Source: Alphaproteobacteria bacterium (lineage in GTDB: Bacteria; Pseudomonadota; Alphaproteobacteria; Rhizobiales; Hyphomicrobiaceae). From it: DNA of 21,318 bases. Positions 9,352 through 16,098 of this stretch are shown here, piece after piece. The stretch covers positions 1 through 21,318 of the forward strand of contig VBAB01000458.1 in the NCBI GenBank assembly GCA_005888525.1. Reading direction: 5' to 3'. The notes below the pieces were generated by a model that had not been told where the DNA came from, made no database searches, and saw only the letters and a program-made list of their open reading frames with translations. Every line of letters begins with the position of its first letter. Within the stretch, counting starts at the first letter, position 1. A program made the position numbers and the translations under genes.

Positions 9352-10560
9352 ATGAAGACCCCGCAGGCTCGCTCGGGCGAGCGCCTGCCCGTCGGCTTGC
9401 ACATGTCGCTGCGCAGCGATGTGCCGCCTTTCATCGTCATGGACGTGATGGAGGCTGCCGCGGCGCGGGAGGCGCAAGGGCACAAGGTCATCCACATGGA
9501 GGTGGGGCAGCCGGGTACGCCCGCGCCCCGCGCCGCGCTCGATGCCGTCAAGCGGGCACTCGACCGCGAGACGCTGGGTTATACCGTGGCCCTGGGGCTG
9601 CCCGACCTGCGCGCCCGCATCGCCGGCCACTATCGCCAGCGCTACGGCGTCGACGTCGCGCCCGAGCGGGTAGTGGTGACGACGGGATCATCGGCCGGTT
9701 TTGTGCTGGCCTTCCTGGCGCTGTTCGACGCGGGGGCCAAGGTGGCACTGCCGTCACCCGGGTATCCCTGCTACCGGCATATCCTCACCGCTTTGGGACA
9801 AGTGCCGGTCCTGCTCGGCACCGATGCCGCCTCGCGCTGGATGCCGACCGCGCGCCAGATCGAGCAAGCTGCAACGCGTGAGGGCGTGTCGGGCCTCGTC
9901 ATCGCCAGCCCCGCCAACCCGACCGGCACCATGCTGGAGGGGAACAGATTGGCCGAGATCGTGGAAGCCTGCCGGCACCACAAGATCTGGCTGGTCTCCG
10001 ACGAGATCTACCATGGGCTGACCTACGGCCTGCCGGAGGAGACCGCGCTGGCGAGGACCTCCGGAGCCATCGTGGTCAACAGCTTCTCCAAGTATTTCTC
10101 GATGACGGGCTGGCGGGTGGGCTGGCTGGTGGTGCCGCAGGAGCTGGTCAGGCCCGTGGAGCGGCTGGCCCAGAACCTCTACATCTCGCCCCCCACCGTG
10201 GCCCAGGTCGCAGCCATCGGCGCCTTCGACGGCCTCGATGAGCTCGAGGCCAACAAGCGCGTCTATGCCGAGAACCGCGCGCTGCTGCTGGGCGAGCTTC
10301 CCAAGGCTGGCCTCGAGCGCATCGTGCCCGCCGACGGCGCGTTCTATCTCTACGTGGACGTCGGCGACTTCACGTCCGACAGCGTCGCCTTCACCAAAGA
10401 GATGCTCGACGAAACAGGCGTCGCCGCCACCCCGGGCGTCGATTTCGATGCCGGGCGCGGCAGCCGTTACGTGCGCTTCTGCTACGCCGGCACGACGGCG
10501 GACATGGCGGAAGCCGCGCGCCGGCTCGCGGGCTGGGGCCGCCTCACGACGCGCGGGTGA
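9352..10560 (+). CDS. class I/II pyridoxal-phosphate-dependent aminotransferase
   Basis: This 402-residue fold-type I aminotransferase resembles the aspartate/aromatic aminotransferase group. Motifs in order are EVGQPGTPAP at 50-59, VVVTTGSSAGF at 107-117, the cofactor residue region SPANPTG at 186-192, DEIY at 217-220, Schiff-base Lys247 in SFSKYFSMTGWR and Arg255 in the same block, and the C-terminal substrate-binding segment SRYVRFCYA. It is cytoplasmic. The start at 9352 is preceded by GGGAG seven bases away; Met18 is an alternative that also precedes the conserved region. The frame stays open far upstream, but that part is antisense to the metalloprotease gene and is not coding. The gene stands alone between divergent and convergent neighbours. 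Its 3' end carries one copy of a 37-bp direct repeat. The substrate cannot be assigned. Confidence 0.92.
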   Translation: MKTPQARSGERLPVGLHMSLRSDVPPFIVMDVMEAAAAREAQGHKVIHMEVGQPGTPAPRAALDAVKRALDRETLGYTVALGLPDLRARIAGHYRQRYGVDVAPERVVVTTGSSAGFVLAFLALFDAGAKVALPSPGYPCYRHILTALGQVPVLLGTDAASRWMPTARQIEQAATREGVSGLVIASPANPTGTMLEGNRLAEIVEACRHHKIWLVSDEIYHGLTYGLPEETALARTSGAIVVNSFSKYFSMTGWRVGWLVVPQELVRPVERLAQNLYISPPTVAQVAAIGAFDGLDELEANKRVYAENRALLLGELPKAGLERIVPADGAFYLYVDVGDFTSDSVAFTKEMLDETGVAATPGVDFDAGRGSRYVRFCYAGTTADMAEAARRLAGWGRLTTRG

Positions 10561-10579
10561 GGAGACTGACGGCGGCCGG
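10543..10579. repeat. 37-bp perfect direct repeat, copy 1
   Basis: This 37-base sequence is repeated without mismatch at 10805-10841, with an offset of 262 bases. Copy 1 spans the last codons and stop of the aminotransferase gene and the start of the spacer; copy 2 lies just after the rne stop codon. The flanking bases differ on both sides, so the identity ends sharply. It could come from a local duplication or from a dispersed repeat. Confidence 0.9.
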
Positions 10580-10684
10580 GCGCGCGTGGTACTCGAAGTT
10601 GACCGTCTTCCACTGGCACCGCGTGTCGACCTTGCCGATCTTCGGGAAGTCCGTGCCCAGCCTGGCCGTCGCCGAGTTCTTCAT
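10544..10684 (-). CDS. possible small protein, 46 residues, unknown
   Basis: A minus-strand frame from ATG at 10684 to TGA at 10544 encodes 46 residues. The middle reads FPKIGKVDTRCQWKTVNFEYHA, which has a natural, mixed composition unlike the Arg/Pro/Ala strings of shadow frames nearby. The frame stays open upstream of the ATG, so the ORF could be the surviving C-terminal part of a longer, decayed gene. Its last 12 codons and stop lie in the 37-bp direct repeat, and the TGA region overlaps the convergent aminotransferase gene by 17 bases. No family was recognised and no clear ribosome site was seen. Confidence 0.3.
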   Translation of the reverse strand: MKNSATARLGTDFPKIGKVDTRCQWKTVNFEYHARPAAVSLLTRAS

Positions 10685-10773
10685 GGCGGCTTCCGCGTCT
10701 CTCGCCCAAGAGGATGGCGACGACCATATAGCGTCACATCGCCGGACGGATTGCGGGCGGAAAGCCGAACAGT

Positions 10774-10804
10774 GCGTTAGCCGGGGTCAGACCCCTCGCC
10801 CCCA
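10774..10804. repeat. GGGGTC/GACCCC palindromic intergenic element
   Basis: The block around GGGGTCAGACCCC is a short perfect palindrome with a one-base centre, followed by CTCGCCCCCACT and then directly by copy 2 of the 37-bp repeat. The same palindromic core is common in repetitive intergenic DNA of many proteobacteria. It may act as a weak transcription end for rne, because it lies downstream of the rne stop codon on the minus strand. Confidence 0.45.
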
Positions 10805-10841
10805 CTCACGACGCGCGGGTGAGGAGACTGACGGCGGCCGG
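10805..10841. repeat. 37-bp perfect direct repeat, copy 2
   Basis: This is the second copy of the repeat at 10543-10579, identical over 37 bases. It starts 25 bases beyond the rne stop codon in the rne transcription direction. Read on the minus strand in the rne frame beyond the stop, it gives the same ARPAAVSLLTRAS tail that ends the possible small protein at copy 1. This suggests that the two sites derive from a common ancestral segment. Confidence 0.9.
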
Positions 10842-10865
10842 TCGAGCTACTTGCAGGCCTGCTCC

Positions 10866-13706
10866 CTACTCGCCGGAGAAGCGCCGTTGCCACCATCCCT
10901 TGCGCACGGGCCGCGATGGGTCCTCGTGCACGGGCTCGGCGATGCGCTCCGCGTGAACGGGCTCCGGCTCCCTGGGCGGCGCGCTCTCCGGGGCGGGTGA
11001 GGGCTCTGCGCGGTGGGGTGCCGTGGCCTCCCCGCTGTAGGGGTCGGCGGGCGCCTGCCATGGCCGCTCCGGCGTCCTCTCCCGCGCCGCCGGGTAACGC
11101 GGCTCCGCGCGCTCACCGCGCGGCGGCTGCTGCGCCGTCTCCTCTGCGACGGCTGCTGGCCTCTCCTCCTGGAACTCATGATGTTGGACCGCAGAGCCGG
11201 CATCCGGCTCGATTGCGCCGTTGCCGGCCTCGCTCGCATGCGCCGCGACCTCGTCGCCGTGCTCGTCTACCCGGTGCTCGCGCGGGGCATCGTCGCGGTC
11301 ACGACCGCGCCGCCCGCCGCGCCGTCCGCGCCTCCGGCGTCGGCCTGGTCGTTCCTCGCGGCCTTCCTCGCCGCGCGTCAGGGATGGCTGCTCGCCGAAC
11401 CCCGCGGGAGTGTCGGCCGCCTCCGGGGCGAGGTCCTCGTGGGGCTCCGGCTGATCGGCGTACGCCGCGACCTCCGGTCCCACGTCTTCCACCTCGCCGT
11501 TGTGCGCGTGCTCGGTCCGCTCGCCGCCGCGGTGCTCGCCGCGATACGCTGGCCGGTCGTCGCCCCGCTCGTCGCGCCGGCCACGCCGACGCCGGCGCCG
11601 CGGCCGGCGTCCGCCATCGCCATCACCACGCTCGGTCGCCTCTTCGGTGTCCTCGCGGACGTCCTCCTCGCCCTCCTGGCGCTCGAAGCCCGACTCCATA
11701 TTGACGACTGCGCGCTCGGCAGCTCTCTGCGGCGCCGGTGCCTGGACCGCGGATCGCTCGATGGCGAAGTTGGCGCCCTGCATGCGGTCGCTCGCCTGCA
11801 CGGCGATGACGACGCCGTAGCGGCGCTCCATGTCGGTGACGAAGGCGCGCTTGTTGTTGAGGATGTAGAGGGCGACGTCGGCGGTCGTCACGGCCGTGAG
11901 CGAGCTGCGCGGGTCGCGCAGGAGCTGGTCCTCGAGCGCGCGCAGCACGGCGAGCGCCACCGATTCGACGGAGCGGATGATGCCCGTGCCCTGGCAGTGC
12001 GGGCACTGCGTGGTGGACCCCTCCAGCACTCCGGTGCGCAGGCGCTGACGCGACATCTCCATCAGGCCGAAATGGCTGATGCGGCCCACCTGGATGCGGG
12101 CCCGGTCGTGGCGCAACGCATCTTTCAGGCGGTTCTCCACCTTGCGGTTGTTGCGCCGCTCCTCCATGTCGATGAAGTCGATGACGATCAGGCCGGCGAG
12201 GTCTCTGAGCTTCAGCTGCCGGGCGATCTCGTCTGATGCCTCGAGGTTGGTATTGAGGGCGGTCTCCTCGATGGAGAACTCGCGCGTGGCCTTGCCGGAG
12301 TTGACGTCGACGGAGACCAGCGCCTCGGTCTGGTTGATGACGAGATAGCCGCCCGACCTCAGCGTGACATACGGGCTGAACATCGCGTTCAGCTGCCGCT
12401 CGATCTGGTAGCGGGCGAACAATGGCTCGGGCTGCTCGTACTTGATGACGTTCTTGGCCTGTCCGGGCGACAGCATGCCCATGAAGTCGTAGGCTTCCTT
12501 GTAGGCCGCCTCTCCGGCCACCAGGATCTCGTCGATGTCCTTGGCGTAGAGGTCGCGGATCGAGCGCTTGATGAGGTTGCCTTCCTCGTAGACGAGGCAG
12601 GGCGCCGTCGATGTCAGCGTCAGGTCCCGCACGTTCTCCCACAGGCGAATCTCGTACTCGAAGTCGCGCTTGATCTCCTGCTTGGTGCGCGCCGCGCCGG
12701 CGGTGCGGATGATGAGCCCCATGCCCTCCGGCACCTCGAGCTCGTGGGCGATGGCTTTGAGGCGCTTCCGGTCCAGCGGTTGGGTGATCTTGCGGGAGAT
12801 GCCCCCGCCGCGCCCCGTGTTGGGCATCAGCACCGTGTAGCGGCCGGCCAGCGAAAGATAGGTGGTGAGGGCTGCGCCCTTGCTGCCGCGCTCTTCCTTG
12901 ACGACCTGCACCAGGATGATCTGGCGGCGCTTGATGACTTCCTGGATCTTGTAGGAGCGCATGCGCCGGCGCGGGCGCTCGGGCACCTCTTCCAGCGCGT
13001 CCTCCGAGCCGACCTGCTCAACCGTGCTGACCGTCTCGGGCGCCTCGGCCTGATCGCTGCCGATGTCCTCGACGTGGCCGTTGCCACGCACCTCGGACGT
13101 CGCCTCGCCACTGCTGTGGCCATTGTCGCCATGGCCGTGAGGATGTGCGTCTTCGCTGGACTGCGAAGGCGGCGCCGCAGCCTGAGGCGGCTCGCCTTCG
13201 GGCGCGTGCACAGACACCGGCTCCTGCAGGCGGTCGTCAGGAGCTGCAGCCTCGGGAAGCGCCTCCCGGCTCTCGGGCGGCTCGTCGGGCTGGTCGTCGC
13301 GCGGGGCAGCTCTGTAACGGCCCTGGCTCTGCCGTGCGGCCTGCTGCTCGTGTGGTGAGCGGGCTTCCTCGGCCTCCGCGCGGGCGTCGGCCTCCGCCTC
13401 CGCCTCGGCCTCCGCTTCGGCCTCCTCGGCCAGCAGCGCCTGCCGGTCGGCGACCGGGATCTGGTAGTAGTCGGGGTGGATTTCGCTGAAGGCCAGGAAA
13501 CCGTGACGGTTGCCGCCGTAGTCGACGAAGGCCGCCTGCAGCGACGGCTCTACCCGTGTCACCTTGGCGAGATAGATATTGCCGCGCAGCAGCTTGCGTG
13601 CGGCCGATTCGTAGTCGAATTCCTCTACCCGGCCGTTGCGCAGCACCACCACCCGAGTCTCCTCCGGGTGCGTGGCATCGATGAGCATCTTGTTGCTTTT
13701 TTCCAT
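10866..13706 (-). CDS. rne: ribonuclease E
   Basis: RNase E is the essential endonuclease that starts mRNA decay and processes rRNA and tRNA at the degradosome. This 946-residue protein opens with KMLIDATHPEETRVVV, the standard alphaproteobacterial N-terminus. The S1 region starts at about 36 (LRGNIYLAKVTRVEPSLQAAF) and is interrupted by a roughly 150-residue Ala/Glu/Pro/His-rich insert at about 93-245, resuming at RRMRSYKIQEVIKRRQIILVQ. The catalytic DNase I-like domain shows DVNSGKAT with Asp467, and IDFIDM with Asp510 and Asp513. The zinc-link CPHC is at 568-571. The C-terminal third is disordered, with Arg-rich patches that probably bind RNA or partners, and ends in GWWQRRFSGE. The upstream AAGGA in the leader is a plausible ribosome site. 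It is transcribed away from the amidase gene across a 785-base gap. Confidence 0.97.
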   Translation of the reverse strand: MEKSNKMLIDATHPEETRVVVLRNGRVEEFDYESAARKLLRGNIYLAKVTRVEPSLQAAFVDYGGNRHGFLAFSEIHPDYYQIPVADRQALLAEEAEAEAEAEAEADARAEAEEARSPHEQQAARQSQGRYRAAPRDDQPDEPPESREALPEAAAPDDRLQEPVSVHAPEGEPPQAAAPPSQSSEDAHPHGHGDNGHSSGEATSEVRGNGHVEDIGSDQAEAPETVSTVEQVGSEDALEEVPERPRRRMRSYKIQEVIKRRQIILVQVVKEERGSKGAALTTYLSLAGRYTVLMPNTGRGGGISRKITQPLDRKRLKAIAHELEVPEGMGLIIRTAGAARTKQEIKRDFEYEIRLWENVRDLTLTSTAPCLVYEEGNLIKRSIRDLYAKDIDEILVAGEAAYKEAYDFMGMLSPGQAKNVIKYEQPEPLFARYQIERQLNAMFSPYVTLRSGGYLVINQTEALVSVDVNSGKATREFSIEETALNTNLEASDEIARQLKLRDLAGLIVIDFIDMEERRNNRKVENRLKDALRHDRARIQVGRISHFGLMEMSRQRLRTGVLEGSTTQCPHCQGTGIIRSVESVALAVLRALEDQLLRDPRSSLTAVTTADVALYILNNKRAFVTDMERRYGVVIAVQASDRMQGANFAIERSAVQAPAPQRAAERAVVNMESGFERQEGEEDVREDTEEATERGDGDGGRRPRRRRRRGRRDERGDDRPAYRGEHRGGERTEHAHNGEVEDVGPEVAAYADQPEPHEDLAPEAADTPAGFGEQPSLTRGEEGREERPGRRRRRGRRGGRRGRDRDDAPREHRVDEHGDEVAAHASEAGNGAIEPDAGSAVQHHEFQEERPAAVAEETAQQPPRGERAEPRYPAARERTPERPWQAPADPYSGEATAPHRAEPSPAPESAPPREPEPVHAERIAEPVHEDPSRPVRKGWWQRRFSGE
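13362..13430. repeat. Ala-Glu codon microsatellite within rne
   Basis: On the minus strand, this stretch encodes about 20 alternating Ala and Glu residues (residues 93-115 of RNase E) from near-identical GCC/GCG-GAG/GAA units. It sits at the start of the S1-region insert. Such low-complexity tracts change length easily by slippage, so the copy number may differ between strains or be misassembled. Confidence 0.75.
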
Positions 13707-14491
13707 GTGATGGGGTCCTTGGCGCCGAGGCGAGCGGCTGAACGCCGATCATTGGCGGGCCCCATGCGGGCCGCGCTCCTCGTTGTTGCGCCTATCTTGG
13801 TTGCTGTGATCGGACCCTGACGGCAGCGACTGCGCCCATAGGCCGATAGGCGGCCGGGCACCGATGCGGCGACCGGCGCAGCGAGGCTGCCGAGCTGGAC
13901 ACCAGCCCCCGGTCGTTCGCGTTTATCCCTGCAAGTTGAGTATGTTGCCGTCATGATCCACTTCAATGCGCGGAGCTGGCGAGCGTCATGAATGCCCCAG
14001 CTCCTCGTTTCATGCCCGGGGCGCGGGCAAACCTTGCGGCCTGTTTTGCGGCGTCCGCATGCCGCTCGAAGAGAGTCTCCCGATTGTTGCGGGCACGGTC
14101 CCTTGCAGTTCTGTGCTTGGGGCCCGCGCCTCAAGAATTGAGCGAAACCAAACCCACCTGCCCTTGCGTTTCAGCGCAACGAGCCGGCGATCGCATTTCG
14201 TTCACATCGAAACGAACCATCGCATCGGCGCCAAGCGAGCTCTTCGTCCTTGTATGCGGTCTGGGCGGCGAGCTACTGCTCCGGGCCCATTCGCACACCT
14301 CGGCGAGCGCCGCGGGAAGACGGATACGGCGGTAAGCGATAGAATCTTCTAGGGCTTCATCCCCTCTGTGGCAAGAAAGTTTTGCCCGAGGCGCCACCAC
14401 CTTCCGGCCCTTGATCTGTGCATGGATTCGACAAACAACTGGTTAAGGTCGCGGAAAAGGGGTGCCTTCGGGCGAGGCAGAGAGGGTTGCA
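13707..14491. other. 785-bp divergent intergenic region, rne leader / amidase upstream
   Basis: This gap separates the divergent starts of rne and the amidase gene. No frame in it has protein-like composition or a credible start with ribosome site. It should hold both promoters and a long rne 5' leader. A candidate rne promoter is listed separately. A short inverted repeat (TTCGTT at 14197-14202 and AACGAA at 14211-14216) and an AT-richer stretch near 14330-14450 could be regulatory, but no known operator or riboswitch was recognised. Confidence 0.6.
13939..13966 (-). promoter_or_regulatory. candidate sigma-70-type promoter for rne
   Basis: On the minus strand, TTGAAG (13966-13961) and CATACT (13944-13939) are separated by 16 bases, matching the -35 and -10 consensus at four positions each. 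It would start transcription near 13932 and give an rne leader of about 225 bases. Long leaders are known for rne in gamma-proteobacteria, where they mediate feedback on RNase E levels. Promoter calls by eye in GC-rich DNA are uncertain. Confidence 0.35.
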
Positions 14492-15862
14492 ATGGCAAGG
14501 GCCGGCGGAGGCTGGCTAGGCGGTCTGCGCACATTGGCGTGCGCGGGACTGTTGCTGCTGCCAGCCGCAGGCCACGCGCAGACCGAGATCAGGAAGATGG
14601 CGCCGGAGGCGCGGCCGCCAGCCCAAACCGAGGTCAGGAAGGGTAGCCAGGAGGACAACCCCGCCGCTCCGCCCGCAGAGACCCCGAAACAATGGTCCGC
14701 CGAGGTGAACGATCGCGCGATTAGGGCGGTGTCGGCCGAAATCGGCGGCGACGAGGCCCGCACGCGCTTTTCGCTCGTCCTGTCCGGCACCGCGCCCTAT
14801 CAATATTTCCTCTTGGCCGACCCCTACCGGATCATCATCGACATATCCGACGTGGACTTTCGCTTGCCGAAGGGAGCGGGCCAGCAGCCCCGGGGCCTGA
14901 TCGAGGCCTATCGCTATGGCCTCTTTGCGCCCGGCAAGTCGCGCATCGTCATCGATACCAAGGGGCCGGTACGCGTGGAGGCGGGTGCGATGGTGCGCCG
15001 GCAGGGCTCGATGGTGGCGCGGCTCAACCTCGATCTCACCCCGACCGACCGGGCGAGCTTCCTGGGCAAGCTGGCACCGCCCGCATCGCGGCCGAAGGAG
15101 ACGCGGGGGCGCGAGCCGGAAGACCTCGCCGGCGCCGCGCCGCCCAAGCCCAACGCCAAGCCCGTGATCGTCATCGACGCCGGTCATGGCGGGGTCGACC
15201 CCGGCGCAGCCAGCGGAGACGTGATCGAGAAGGACGTGGTGCTCGCGGTCGCCCGGCATTTGCGCACCATCCTGGCGGCGAAGGGGCGCTACGACGTGCA
15301 GATGACGCGCGCCTCCGACGTGTTCGTGTCGCTCGACCGGCGCGTCGCCATCTCGCGCCAGAAGGCGGCCAGCCTGTTCATCTCCATCCACGCCGACACG
15401 GTGGGCGCACAGGAGTTCGCGCAGAGCGTGCGGGGTGCGACCGCCTACACCTTGTCGGAGCTGGCTTCGAGCAAGCAGGCGCAGCAGCTGGCGGACAAGG
15501 AAAACGCCTCCGACATCCTGGCCGGCGCGGAGTCCCGCTCCGAGGAGGAGAGCGATCAGGTCAAGAGCATCCTGATCGACCTCATGCGGCGCGAGACGGC
15601 GAATTTCTCCGCCGACTTTCGCGGCAAGCTGCTGTCGCATCTGAAGCGCAAGATCGCGCTCTCGCGCGATCCGGCCCGTTCCGCAGCCTTCAAGGTGTTG
15701 AAGCAGTCCCAGTCGCCCTCGGTCCTGATCGAGCTCGGCTACATGAGCAATGCCCAGGATGCGCGCCTCTTGGCCTCACCCGACTGGCAGCGGCAAGTGG
15801 CGACCTCGATTGCCGCCGCGGTCGACGAGTATTTCGCCAAGCGGGTCGCCCGCAAGCCGTGA
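14492..15862 (+). CDS. N-acetylmuramoyl-L-alanine amidase (AMIN + Amidase_3)
   Basis: This AmiA/B/C-type amidase cleaves the amide bond between MurNAc and the stem peptide to split septal peptidoglycan. The 456-residue protein has a signal peptide at 1-30 (AAGHAQ), then a linker holding two QTExRK repeats, an AMIN domain at about 75-185 that should bind peptidoglycan, and a zinc-dependent Amidase_3 domain at about 223-450. The zinc and catalytic residues are His232 in DAGHGG, Glu247 in IEKD, His300 in SIHAD and Glu414 in IELGYMSN, so it appears active. An internal helical insert at about 320-380, as in autoinhibited AmiB/C proteins, suggests activation by an EnvC/NlpD-like partner. The start at 14492 is chosen for its GAGAGGG ribosome site and intact signal peptide; the frame opens 10 codons earlier. 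It probably works with the downstream penicillin-binding protein. Confidence 0.95.
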   Translation: MARAGGGWLGGLRTLACAGLLLLPAAGHAQTEIRKMAPEARPPAQTEVRKGSQEDNPAAPPAETPKQWSAEVNDRAIRAVSAEIGGDEARTRFSLVLSGTAPYQYFLLADPYRIIIDISDVDFRLPKGAGQQPRGLIEAYRYGLFAPGKSRIVIDTKGPVRVEAGAMVRRQGSMVARLNLDLTPTDRASFLGKLAPPASRPKETRGREPEDLAGAAPPKPNAKPVIVIDAGHGGVDPGAASGDVIEKDVVLAVARHLRTILAAKGRYDVQMTRASDVFVSLDRRVAISRQKAASLFISIHADTVGAQEFAQSVRGATAYTLSELASSKQAQQLADKENASDILAGAESRSEEESDQVKSILIDLMRRETANFSADFRGKLLSHLKRKIALSRDPARSAAFKVLKQSQSPSVLIELGYMSNAQDARLLASPDWQRQVATSIAAAVDEYFAKRVARKP

Positions 15863-15997
15863 TGGATACGAATCGGCGTTAATATCGTTTCCCTGGGCAG
15901 AGCGGCAAATCCGGCCTCGTGCTGCCATATTCCATGGTAAGGTGCCGCGGTCTCCGACCCGCGCTTGGTGCGACCGGCCGTCTAAATTGAAGAAATA

Positions 15998-16066
15998 GAG
16001 CAGGATTCACGCTCAGCCCCTCGTTGCATCAGAGGCTACGTGATTCAATATGAAGCGATCCTGCTC
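15998..16066. repeat. inverted repeat GAGCAGGAT / ATCCTGCTC in the mrcA leader
   Basis: Arms at 15998-16006 and 16058-16066 are perfectly complementary over nine bases, and inner TCACG/CGTGA pairs (16007-16011 and 16039-16043) could extend the stem. The element ends 32 bases before the mrcA start codon. Its form resembles the dispersed palindromes of Hyphomicrobiales intergenic DNA (GAGCA...TGCTC families). In RNA it would form a hairpin close to the ribosome-binding region of mrcA. Confidence 0.6.
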
Positions 16067-16098
16067 CAGATGAGCGCGACAGAAGCGGACTGCATGCG

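Noticed and set aside
13966..14352. Forward frame of 128 codons in the rne/amidase gap
   Set aside because: No ribosome site, no hydrophobic or domain pattern, and no natural amino-acid order; more likely leader or regulatory DNA.
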